From assembly GCA_964418325.1 (NCBI GenBank), contig CAYQLC010000017.1:1-29504 (forward strand): a DNA stretch of 29,504 nucleotides, given 5' to 3'. The notes below the pieces were generated by a model. It was not told the DNA's origin. It made no database searches and saw nothing but the letters and a program-made list of their open reading frames with translations. Of the stretch, positions 9,801 to 13,860 are shown piece after piece. A program made the position numbers and the translations under genes. Source of the stretch: IMCC26077 sp964418325 (GTDB lineage Bacteria; Actinomycetota; Actinomycetes; Nanopelagicales; Nanopelagicaceae). Position 1 is the stretch's first letter, and each line of letters starts with the position of its first letter.

Positions 9801-11943
9801 AACATTCAGCGCAACGACCGCAACCGCCGCCGGATTTAGGGCTCAAGTATCGAACTTTGACTCTTCGTATAGCTGGAGCATCTCGGCATCAAATGGTGGT
9901 AGCGCGCTGATCTCATCAACTGGTTTGATCACGGTCAGCGGTCTAAATCCTGGCCTTTCAAGCGACGTGACCGTGACAACAAGTAAGACCGGACGAGTAT
10001 CTGCATCTGCCACTCTTACTGGTACGGCTATAGGCGCAGAGAGCACCGCTACAAGTCAAGATATCTCGGCCAACCTCCTCACGGGAACCACCCTCTATCC
10101 ACTTTGCGCAGGCGGCAGCTCGACTAATGAGGGAATTGGAAATCTCAACGATCGAAATAGCAAGTCGAAGTATCTCTGCTTCAATGCATCAAGCAAGTTG
10201 AATGCGAGCTACATTCGAAATAGCGCTGGCTTCTACACCGGAGACATTGGCACCAAGATTGTTACCGGTATTCAATTTACTTCTGGTGATTCAGATCGCG
10301 CGCGAGATCCGATCATCTACACCCTCTTTGGTTGCAACGCCCTCAACGCTGATTGCACTCCGATAGTGGTTAATGGACGTACCGGTATCGATGTCCTTCG
10401 TAACGACACCGGCGCGATTCAAGCCTTCTTCAACACCTCGCCATATAACTATTACAAGGTGACATTCGGAGCGCTCCGTACTTCATGGACTGATGCAGCT
10501 CAAGTTGCCGAAATTGCACTCATTGGTGTGGATGCCAATTCGGCCGGCAGAGTTCCAGCCTTCGGTGCTGTGACTCGAACTTCCAACGGCTTCACCGTGC
10601 CAATTACGAACTTTGATCCAGCCTTCACCTGGCGGGCGAGCGTCGACAATAACGGCGGCGTCGCCATTGGCGTAGATGGCGTTGTGACCGTGACTGGAGT
10701 TGCTGGCGGCACTACAGCAACGGTCGCAGTAACCACATCGCGTCCTAAATACGAGAATGGCGCCGCTTCGATTTCGGGTGTAGCGCTAAATGCTGCGCTT
10801 ATTCCAACATTCGGTACCGCAACACCAACTGCTGATGGCTTCACAGTTCCAATCACCAACTACTCAGCGGATTACACCTGGGCTACATCTGTCGCTGCTG
10901 GAACAGCAACAATCGCGGGTGGCGTTCTTACCGTCGCTGGTCAGAGCTCATCAGAGCAAGCGCTTGTCACCGTAACGACCGATCGCGCAACGTACGCAAC
11001 TGGTCGAGCTCAAGTAGTAGCTACTGCGCTGGCTGATGGATTGACGCCAAACTTCGGACCATCAGTGGCACGCGCTGACGGATTCACCATTCAGGTGCGT
11101 AATTACTCGTCAACGTATACGTGGGGCATCTCATCAAGCGCAGGTACGGCAACAATCAGTGGAACCGGATTAATCACAGTTTCGGGTCTTACTCCAGGTG
11201 CGAGTGGAACGGTGAATGTCACTACATCGCGAACCGGTGCATTTACGGTAATTACCCAAACAACCGGTAAGGCGCAAATCGGCGCCGCATTAACACCACG
11301 CTTTGCGCTCACCATCTCGACAACAGATGGTTTCACCGTGCAAATTCTCAACTACGACCCCGCCTACACATGGAGTGGAACTGCGGGCCTAGGCCAGAAC
11401 GTAGCCATAAGCGAGACCGGGTTGGTCACGGTTACCGGTGTCACCGTTGGTCGCGTTGCGACAGCGACTATTAGCGCCGCGCGCACGGGATTCGTCACCG
11501 GCTCTCAGACAATTTCGGGAACCGCCGTCACCCCTGCAGTGCAGACCGTTGGGGGATCCGATATTCAACTTCAAGTTCCAGTGAGCGCCACAACTTCGAC
11601 TACTGAAGTCATCGTTACTATCGATATTCCAGTCGATGCTGCGCCAGGTTCTACGACCTTCACCGGTAGCGCCGTCGCTACAGATACCGTTGATCAAGGT
11701 CTGCGCACCGTCAAGATTGGTGGCACCAATGCTGGCAGTGATGTCACCACGGTCAGCACGCCGATTGCCATCACGATTCCAGCCTCTGCCGGAATCGGAG
11801 TGCCCGTCTACTCGCCAGATGGAATTAATTGGATTGAACTTCCACTTCTTGCCGGCCCCACCCTTCCTGCAGGTCAAACTATGGGTTACTACCGATATGA
11901 CGACGGCACGATTCTTATCCTCACCAGAAAGATCGGTGAGTAA
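1..11943 (+). CDS. Giant multidomain extracellular protein (FN3, PA14-like, glycine-rich, cadherin-like, Ig-like, discoidin-like), 5' end missing
   Basis: The reading frame is open from the first base, so the gene starts upstream; 3980 residues are visible. I read it as a surface or secreted adhesin or cell-envelope fibre built from beta-sandwich modules. Order by nucleotide position: FN3 repeats (1-864 and 2686-6630), a PA14-like plus glycine-rich insertion (865-2685), a first DGF-repeat block (6631-7374), three cadherin-like domains (7375-8286), four invasin-type Ig-like repeats (8287-9534), a second DGF block (9535-11529) holding a discoidin-like domain, and a unique C-terminal domain (11530-11940) ending in IGE. 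Composition is rich in Thr, Ser, Ala and Gly. The few cysteines come in close pairs, which fits an exported protein. There is no LPxTG motif, terminal hydrophobic helix or basic tail, so no anchor is visible. The stop overlaps the next gene's start by one base (TAATG), suggesting co-translation. The signal peptide would be upstream. Ligand and exact role are unknown. Confidence 0.9.
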   Translation, partial: TNGGSTITGYTVTASNGSTASGTASPITVTGLNLGIPYTFTVTATNAAGTSVASAPSTSITLRGSPGAPTAPVPSLTVGGVSLVWAAPSANGGTISDYTIQYSADSGATWTTFVDGTSPTTATTVRGLTNGTPYIFRIAAISEQGTGSFSSSSTSFTPASLPDAPGKPSGSSDGTSITIAWSAASANGSPITNYIISYSSDSGNTWTTVARSASTATSATVSSLTAGMTYIFRVLAVNALGSSPNSEVSNPIAVGTAPLAPTTLVATIDATTSTSAVLTWKKPTGGVGTVEAKATVDATTFTPGLLGKRYVGYYDDNVNFFNTAPLFSGTGTPVNSTSIFNFSSNADFYSWQWVGFFKAPVSGVYRFYLSSDDASHLWIGDTATSGFTVGNATVNNGGLHPVVTRVGSINLVADTMYPIRLMFGENGGGDVVSLFWDLPNGTRVTNGTGYFFQNPTGAVAAPVRGCAANVGNSGGVQISRDGNNCVLRFTNPGVNSWTVPTGVTTADVLVVGGGGGAGFDAAGGGGGGAVVERLGQSVTAGNTFNVNVGAGGATSQSVGGQAQDGGSSTFGTITAVGGGGGGSKNANGRGVIGAGGGGGGHANPGSGGGITLGGTPSTGADSFWGWSASNASMVNNQGSVAQFSYIQASLTRTIPLNITVTSNVTFNVSVDNSINNIIGWRGERIDTYSIRVELLNSGGGVLAQQTFNGATKHNLESRSVSVSYSGAVASVRLTITGFDAGYWAGFYGPIFRTPSLLVDGAQFPAPGSITGFGGGGASGARRVGNGGGGGGAGGVGASADTSAGGVGVLSAITNSYFGGGGGGGSWNSTGGVGGLGGGGNGGNGGGAICGNDGAPNTGGGGGAMGNAVCSNRTLGAGGSGVVIVRYAAASANIELPPPSDYLVQYSVDSPVSWQTFDDGVSSNESATVSGLEAGKKYIFRVASKNGVGVGSFTAASNILEVRGAPGAPSLTAVTAGNQSAVVAFAAPTNVGGSPITRYTATATASGTPTLTPRSCAWSAGALTCTIGELVNGREYTVTVTATNAFGTSAASASLTVTPRTTPAAPTTLAVTSGNAQLSLTWSAPTNTGGSAITGYRIERAVAAATPTWVVAVANTGSDATSATLTGLTNSTLYNIRVTALNVVGAGLVSEVATGTPRGAPSAPTAPSGNGSAASAFITWSAPANNGAPITDYEIAFATSSAGPWTSFVDDATSATAATVTGLTNGTAHFFRIRAINSVGSGEWSPASAAITPATRPDAPTLSSVAPVVGQPGKLAITFSAGATGGSPITGYEFSINGGATWIALTGTSNLSISDLTNGVTYTVQIRAVNAQGVSPASNSESGAPTAPADAPVVSGVVAGDSTLTISFSAPANNGGSAITGYKYQIRGSSGTWSSSVNISGSPIIINTLNNAELYSVRVLAVNGGGDGAWSTIVQGTPFTTPSAPTISSITSGNGSLSVAYSASANGSAVTAVEYSLDGGTNWIRSTATTSPFVITGLSNGTSYSPQIRLVNAAGVGATVNGAATIPFTTPFAPAITSVTTTSTSLTMNFTVNSGGNAVTHISHRIRSVAAPSNGTACAVAYATLNWSNNWSSWSEVAVTNSLLFDNLLTSNCYDIQIMAKNAAGYGGVSRESGKPIAPPSAPAIVSITPGAASLVVTFNESADNGGSAITAYEYRIGAGAWTSLATLPGFTLGSSTTFTLASLTNGIAYSITLRAVNSAGAGAISAAASGTPVTTPSAPTVSTITPLDGALQVAFTAPSSTGGSAILGHQYRIGSGSWITLPSSASLTTFTITGLVNGQNYAVTVRAINARGFGDASNTLSGTPGTFPEAPAISAVIVGNQQISLVVAPGLDGGYELRNYAYSINDGAWVTLEGANALSNPIVITGLTNGTTYRFTIRSVNAIGNSPASAEANGTPATTASAPSIVSISTNDGSLSVAFTAPTSNGGASITNYDYSINGGTTWVRRTSGGNTSPLVITGLTNGVAYNVKIRAINGIGAGVESTALVGIPQIPGAGRPISVTTTPLNGAVRVAWAPPAAYVGAPIVGYRVNATPGTGTCSWSSGENNCTISGLTNGTSYTFTVTSLRDDNGTLRDIDTSVASATTTPRTLPGAPTGITAVGGGNESTLTWIAPVSTGGATITDYRIEYSSDSGTTWSEYSDAISADLTTTVGGLLPGTRYIFRVAAINAAGIGAFSAASASSKTFEQAPELTLSLDQQTADGFSFILSFQDPILYTVAATTNNPSATVEQAGDFFTVRGLSPGASVTVTVTANRADYLQAVTTIFSSALMASAAPTVSAATSLDGGFRITVANYGANTAAGISYSVTTTAGAVIDDGAGIYRVVGLANGESAIATVTSSRPGYVTRTTSVSGAALFLGVAAQIENITGTRDGFTFTIANYSPEATYDITSSNSNAVITRAADVVTVSGLTNLEVATLTVKTLRTGYMDASTEVIGVALPKSEVNSLSAISLSNGAVAFDPATYEYTVNVANSVSSYRVTPTKSDVDSSITISINGGAATAILSGAQSAALPLNVGENTIVIAVTSQVGSVQNYTLYVKRAKSSVATLSGISLSAGTITGFSATLNSYETTVPFVNSSITATATPTSGAATLRIKVNSDPFTTLTSGVASGALNLNVGNNVVIIEVTAEDGLALASYELTVTRSGAANSQLGSLSINVGSIGTFNSSTLNYEVIVPNGTLSAKVTPTLSSSTTGSISVNGVDLADGAESQEIALTAGATTAITILVAASDGSSSTPYVISVKVDAPPTALALSRPSAGTQSGLAFTTQPQVSINDAQGNRVLLNTSTVTVAITSGSGGQLVGTTSVAAVRGLATFTNLGIRGVAGTTYTLTYSVNGLTAATQQITVTPGEAVGLTFTAGSATLASGSTFTTPLQVAAIDGDGNTVSTFGSAITLAVGGNGIFGGSTIRTPVAGVATFTDTTLRGVAGTSYTITATSSGLTSATRSVALTFGTPATLALTRATAGPVSAVVFTTQPQLTIRDSAGNTVTNATGEVTVSIASGSGGTLGGTTTAPIVNGIATFTDLSLSGTAGTAYTLAFAATGVSGVTETLTLTPGAATRIQLATPAAGFNNGTAFTRSQPVLRIQDVSGNTVTTSSAVVTATVSLGGVLLGTTSQSASSGIVTFTNLGLFGTPGSAYTITYAATGLTSASQTILLTSGSSLTPTFAATTPTIDGFTVQITNFSRIFNWTFSLLEGSQNAQISLGSTGLITVRGMEVGSSAIISVTTARNGFENGAATITGSSLLAPLRPTFSATTATAAGFRAQVSNFDSSYSWSISASNGGSALISSTGLITVSGLNPGLSSDVTVTTSKTGRVSASATLTGTAIGAESTATSQDISANLLTGTTLYPLCAGGSSTNEGIGNLNDRNSKSKYLCFNASSKLNASYIRNSAGFYTGDIGTKIVTGIQFTSGDSDRARDPIIYTLFGCNALNADCTPIVVNGRTGIDVLRNDTGAIQAFFNTSPYNYYKVTFGALRTSWTDAAQVAEIALIGVDANSAGRVPAFGAVTRTSNGFTVPITNFDPAFTWRASVDNNGGVAIGVDGVVTVTGVAGGTTATVAVTTSRPKYENGAASISGVALNAALIPTFGTATPTADGFTVPITNYSADYTWATSVAAGTATIAGGVLTVAGQSSSEQALVTVTTDRATYATGRAQVVATALADGLTPNFGPSVARADGFTIQVRNYSSTYTWGISSSAGTATISGTGLITVSGLTPGASGTVNVTTSRTGAFTVITQTTGKAQIGAALTPRFALTISTTDGFTVQILNYDPAYTWSGTAGLGQNVAISETGLVTVTGVTVGRVATATISAARTGFVTGSQTISGTAVTPAVQTVGGSDIQLQVPVSATTSTTEVIVTIDIPVDAAPGSTTFTGSAVATDTVDQGLRTVKIGGTNAGSDVTTVSTPIAITIPASAGIGVPVYSPDGINWIELPLLAGPTLPAGQTMGYYRYDDGTILILTRKIGE
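905..1368 (+). other. PA14-like domain in the giant protein
   Basis: About 150 residues start with LLGKRYVGYYDD and contain a WVGFFKAPVSGVYRFYLSSD stretch, then a DDASHLWIGD-type segment and an IRLMFGENGGGDVVSLFWDL segment. This matches the PA14/GLEYA beta-barrel pattern (xGxYxFxxxSDDxxxLWIxG). PA14 domains are commonly carbohydrate-binding, and the paired Asp (DDASHLW) sits where calcium or sugar ligands lie in binding members. Sugar binding is inferred from the family. Confidence 0.75.
1447..2665 (+). other. Glycine-rich module, interrupted by an embedded domain
   Basis: The module opens with a W-T-V-P-T-G-V strand and a D-V-L-V-V-GGGGGAG segment, runs through many G4-G6 blocks, and closes with a SGVVIVRYA strand. 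This frame recurs in actinobacterial surface proteins. The glycine blocks are coded by mixed GGT/GGC codons, so the DNA is low in complexity but not a perfect tandem repeat. Its middle (about 1855-2300) is a non-glycine-rich beta domain. Two cysteines lie in the second glycine half. Function is unknown; glycine-rich loops could pack as a fibre. Confidence 0.7.
1855..2300 (+). other. Embedded beta-sandwich (lectin or CBM-like) domain inside the glycine-rich module
   Basis: About 140 residues with almost no glycine runs begin DSFWGWSASNASM and end ITGFDAGYWAGFYGP followed by PSLLVDG. Alternating hydrophobic strands (SLTRTIPLNITVT, VTFNVSVD, YSIRVELLNSGG) and aromatic ends resemble a jelly-roll carbohydrate-binding module. 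I cannot name the family. It interrupts two halves of one glycine-rich module. Confidence 0.5.
2686..6630 (+). repeat. FN3 repeat array, second part (half domain plus about 13 domains)
   Basis: The first segment (SDYLVQYSVDSP to about 2890) completes the FN3 domain interrupted at 864. About 13 further FN3-like units of roughly 90-110 residues follow, with boundaries near 3180, 3471, 3765, 4035, 4317, 4584, 4911, 5202, 5478, 5754, 6033 and 6324. Each shows an AP linker, a GGSxITxY turn and a GLTNGxxYxxxxRAxNxxG end. Two units (about 2890-3180 and 6034-6324) carry a C-x-W-S...C-x-I insert consistent with an internal disulfide. The units are diverged, so they are protein repeats, not recent DNA duplications. 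Confidence 0.85.
6631..7374 (+). repeat. DGF-repeat block 1 (three units of about 80 residues)
   Basis: Three units share a DG(F/G)-x-(F/I)-x-(I/V)-x-(N/F)-(Y/F) core, then a VxGL strand, a TVT strand and a RxGY-type turn. The cores are TADGFSFILSF, SLDGGFRITVANY and TRDGFTFTIANY. The same unit returns six times after 9535. No family name is assigned; the alternating strands suggest a small beta sandwich. Confidence 0.6.
7375..8286 (+). repeat. Three cadherin-like beta-sandwich domains
   Basis: Three units of about 100 residues follow the cadherin-like (PF12733-type) pattern: L-S-x-I-S-L-S-x-G opening, F-x-P-x-T-x-x-Y-x-x-x-V in the middle, L-N-V-G-x-N-x-(I/V)-x-I-x-V, and a final Y-x-L-x-V-x-R. 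The units run about 7375-7680, 7681-7992 and 7993-8286. Such domains are common in bacterial cell-surface proteins. Confidence 0.75.
8287..9534 (+). repeat. Four invasin-type Ig-like repeats
   Basis: Four units of about 104 residues share a FTTQPQ-type strand, I-x-D-x-x-G-N-x-V, G-x-(V/L)-x-G-T(T/S), G-x-A-T-F-T-(N/D)-L-x-(I/L)-x-G and a closing YTLTY or YTITY strand. Boundaries lie near 8607, 8916 and 9222. The pattern resembles bacterial Ig-like domains of the invasin/intimin kind found in stalks of adhesins. Confidence 0.65.
9535..11529 (+). repeat. DGF-repeat block 2 (six units), interrupted by a discoidin-like domain
   Basis: Two units (9535-10035) precede and four (10550-11529) follow a discoidin-like domain. 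Each opens P-x-F-(A/S/G), has (D/A/N)GF-x-(V/A/I)-x-(I/V)-x-N-(F/Y), then a Y-x-W strand, GLITV-x-G, and TVTTS(R/K)-type ends. The core matches block 1 but with a conserved Trp after the N-(F/Y), so the two blocks form subfamilies. Confidence 0.65.
10050..10540 (+). other. F5/8-type (discoidin/galactose-binding-like) domain in the giant protein
   Basis: About 160 residues lie between two DGF repeats. Features are an N-L-N-D-(R)-N-S-K-S-K-Y-L-C-F segment, I-V-T-G-I-Q-F-T-S-G-D, R-A-R-D-P-I-I-Y-T-L-F-G, an F-F-N-T-S-P-Y-N-Y-Y-K-V-T-F strand and a terminal Q-V-A-E-I-A-L-I-G. These are the landmarks of F5/8C-like jelly rolls (the 'GN..D.....KY..F' start and the 'QIAEIEL.G' end). Four cysteines lie here as two pairs. 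Family members often bind glycans; that is inferred, not shown. Confidence 0.7.
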
Positions 11944-13202
11944 TGAAACGCAACTCTCTTGCGATATCGAGTTCAGTGTTGCTTTCACTGGTGATAGCAC
12001 CTGCAGCGAATGCGGCGAGCTTCTTCGGAGTTTTGGCTCCACAAACACAACCAGTGACATTGACGCTTTCGGCAACGTCAATCAAAGTGAATCAAAGTGC
12101 AACAGCTGCTGCTTCTGGCGGTTCTGGTGATGGCGCTTATTCGTTCGCGACAACGACCCCTGCAAAGTGTTCGATCAATGGATTAGGAGTGATTACGCCA
12201 ATCGCAGCGGGCTCATGCGTGGTTACTGCAACAAGAGCTTCATCGGGAACCTTCCTTCAACGGACCTCAAATCCTGCAACACTCACAATTACCTCAGTCG
12301 ATGGCACGGTTGAAGAGGAAGCACCACCGAGGACCGATGCCAATGGAAATCTCATCAGTGCAATTGCTAAACCAACCTTCTCCTCTAATGTCGAACTCTC
12401 CGGAGATAAGGCCCTCGTGTCATGGAAACTGTCATCGAAGGTTGATGTGAAAGTTTCTTCGCGGAAAGGCGAAAGCACCTTCGAGGGGTTGGCTCGCACT
12501 GAAGAGGGTGGAGCGCTCGAAATTCCCAACTTAGAGCCGGGATACCTCTACAAGATCACTGTAACTAATGATGATGGGACGATTTCCCAAGTCTTTCAGC
12601 GCTCAGTAGCGCCGCTAAAAGTCACTCGCATCACCGGACTGTCAGCCTCTAAGGCCACCAATTATGCATTCATCGTGAAGTGGCAACCGCAGTCGTATGT
12701 CGAGTACTACAAGATTGAGATAGCGGGATTAGATGATCAGCCCCTGACTTATTACTCCAAGACGCCCGATTTCTATCTCTTCGATCGAACTGCAAAGAGC
12801 TACACCTTTGCGGTGAGTGCGCAAGGCGAGGGGGGAGAGTTCTCTGATCCGGTGCGTTTCCGCGCAAGCCTTACTGCACCATTAAATATCTCTGCGAAAC
12901 TTCCGACCAATCCGTCGACCAATCGTCTGACCACGGCGAGCTCTGCTCAGTTGAAGTCCATCGCAAACAGATTGACTCCGCAGACTGAAGTAACAGTGAC
13001 AGTCTATTACGACGCCAAGGTGAAGGGCGCGAAGAAGTTAGCCCAAACTCGTGTGGCACGTGCTGCGGCGACCATAAAGGTCGCTAAGCCAACTCTCACC
13101 GTTAAGACTCAAGTGCGCAAGCAAATTTCGGTGAAGTCTTTGAGTCAAATTGTGATCACGACAAAAGCACCGGCTCGAAAGATGACGCTGACCAACGCTT
13201 AA
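11943..13202 (+). CDS. Secreted protein with Ig-like and FN3-like domains and a possible OmpA-like C-terminus
   Basis: This 419-residue protein starts on the A of the giant gene's stop (TAATG), so the two are probably translated together and may act together at the cell surface. Residues 1-24 form a clear signal peptide (MKRN, hydrophobic core, cleavage after ANA). Residues about 35-118 form an Ig-like domain of the Thr/Ala/Gly type with one cysteine pair (AKCS, GSCVV). A linker with EEEAPP follows, then two FN3-like beta domains (about 140-225 and 230-312). Residues about 327-393 read helix (QLKSIANRL), strand (VTVTVYYD), helix (LAQTRVARAAATI), strand (TLTVKTQV), like a degenerate OmpA-type peptidoglycan-binding fold; this is tentative. 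There is no transmembrane anchor or LPxTG. Function is unknown. Confidence 0.85.
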   Translation: MKRNSLAISSSVLLSLVIAPAANAASFFGVLAPQTQPVTLTLSATSIKVNQSATAAASGGSGDGAYSFATTTPAKCSINGLGVITPIAAGSCVVTATRASSGTFLQRTSNPATLTITSVDGTVEEEAPPRTDANGNLISAIAKPTFSSNVELSGDKALVSWKLSSKVDVKVSSRKGESTFEGLARTEEGGALEIPNLEPGYLYKITVTNDDGTISQVFQRSVAPLKVTRITGLSASKATNYAFIVKWQPQSYVEYYKIEIAGLDDQPLTYYSKTPDFYLFDRTAKSYTFAVSAQGEGGEFSDPVRFRASLTAPLNISAKLPTNPSTNRLTTASSAQLKSIANRLTPQTEVTVTVYYDAKVKGAKKLAQTRVARAAATIKVAKPTLTVKTQVRKQISVKSLSQIVITTKAPARKMTLTNA

Positions 13203-13218
13203 CTTTGAATATATGGGA

Positions 13219-13224
13219 TAGGCT
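13219..13224 (+). promoter_or_regulatory. Candidate -10 (TAGGCT) for a leaderless CDGSH transcript
   Basis: TAGGCT fits the actinobacterial TANNNT -10 pattern and ends 6 nt before the ATG at 13231, so transcription would begin at or beside the start codon. No Shine-Dalgarno sequence is seen. Confidence 0.55.
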
Positions 13225-13230
13225 CAAGCC

Positions 13231-13428
13231 ATGACTGAAAAACCAAAAATCTTCGTAAAACCCAATGGGTCCGTTCGCGTCACCGGCGAAGTGGATTTTG
13301 TGGATGCTGAGGGAAATGTGATTAAAACTGAATCAGCATTTTCGCTCTGTCGTTGTGGGCACTCCAACAACAAACCGTTTTGTGACGGAGCTCATCGCGA
13401 GGCGGGCTTTGAAGCCCCCGGCATGTAA
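13231..13428 (+). CDS. CDGSH-type iron-sulfur protein
   Basis: This 65-residue protein has the complete CDGSH signature: C40-x-C42, S45, P49, C51-D-G-x-H55, the three-Cys one-His ligand set for a [2Fe-2S] cluster. In known family members such clusters are redox-active and labile; the physiological role of short bacterial versions is largely unsettled. The N-terminal half reads as two beta strands (IFVKPNGSVRVTGEVDFVDAEG), typical of the single-domain bacterial form, and there is no membrane anchor. It lies 28 nt after the surface-protein gene but has its own -10-like box and a likely leaderless start, so I treat it as a separate unit. Family assignment is firm; function is not. Confidence 0.92.
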   Translation: MTEKPKIFVKPNGSVRVTGEVDFVDAEGNVIKTESAFSLCRCGHSNNKPFCDGAHREAGFEAPGM

Positions 13429-13459
13429 CTAGCGGTACAACTACCTCGACGATTTATAT

Positions 13460-13675
13460 TTAGCGCTCAGCGCTATTCTCAAGAAGTCGATCAGTCTGAT
13501 CTTCGATTTCGACAGCGACTCGCTTGAGTGAGACGGCATACTCCTTCGAGTGATGGCCGCAGAAGAGTAGTTCGCCAGTTGCCAACTTGACTCGAACATA
13601 AGCCTGGGCGCCACAACGATCGCATCGATCGGATGCGCTCAACGGGCTCTGCGCTAGCGTGCTGATACCTGCCAT
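13460..13675 (-). CDS. Small Cys/His (zinc-binding type) protein, DUF7455-like
   Basis: This 71-residue protein has C18-x-x-C21 in an S-D-R-C-D-R-C-G-A-Q-A-Y-V-R-V motif and C39-G-H41-H42 after G-E-L-L-F, followed by a charged helix. This is the pattern of a small conserved actinobacterial protein, probably one zinc site. A longer in-frame start at 13813 exists, but the extra N-terminus is unlike the conserved core. ATG 13675, with GGGAAAA about 4-10 nt upstream, is preferred. From memory, the family often lies next to parE/gyrB-type genes in actinobacteria, as here (divergent from parE). Biochemical function is unknown. The gene ends 31 nt from the convergent CDGSH gene, and an AGCGCT-C-AGCGCT repeat spans its stop region. 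Confidence 0.8.
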   Translation of the reverse strand: MAGISTLAQSPLSASDRCDRCGAQAYVRVKLATGELLFCGHHSKEYAVSLKRVAVEIEDQTDRLLENSAER

Positions 13676-13846
13676 TGCTTTTCCCTGCCCTCTCTCGTGT
13701 CCAACTGAATGTCCTGCTAGTAGAACATAGAACCACACCCAACTTATTCCCCGCTGGAAATTCGATAACAAACTCCTGCGAATTTCCTCGCTAATTTTTG
13801 TGATAACTACCACCGCCAGATGCCCAGCAATCGCAAGGCAGCCCAG

Positions 13847-13852
13847 TACCCT
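13847..13852 (+). promoter_or_regulatory. Candidate -10 (TACCCT) for leaderless parE
   Basis: TACCCT ends 8 nt before ATG 13861. It overlaps the first base of a possible upstream TTG start at 13852, which argues against that start because the TTG would lie outside the transcript. Confidence 0.5.
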
Positions 13853-13860
13853 TGAGCATC

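Noticed and set aside
11389..12081. A 230-codon open frame on the minus strand
   Set aside because: It lies antisense to the end of the giant gene and across the TAATG junction. Its translation has no recognisable domain and it is best explained as a shadow frame.
13461..13475. AGCGCT-C-AGCGCT repeat at the end of the small Cys/His protein gene, considered as a terminator
   Set aside because: AGCGCT is itself self-complementary, the loop would be one base, no T-run follows in either direction, and most of it codes the protein's last residues.
13676..13813. N-terminal extension of the small Cys/His protein up to 13813
   Set aside because: The extra 46 residues are hydrophobic and unlike the conserved core, while ATG 13675 has a purine-rich upstream site.
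13852..13860. TTG start nine bases upstream for parE
   Set aside because: The TTG overlaps a TACCCT -10-like box, and the ATG at 13861 fits the leaderless spacing of other genes here.
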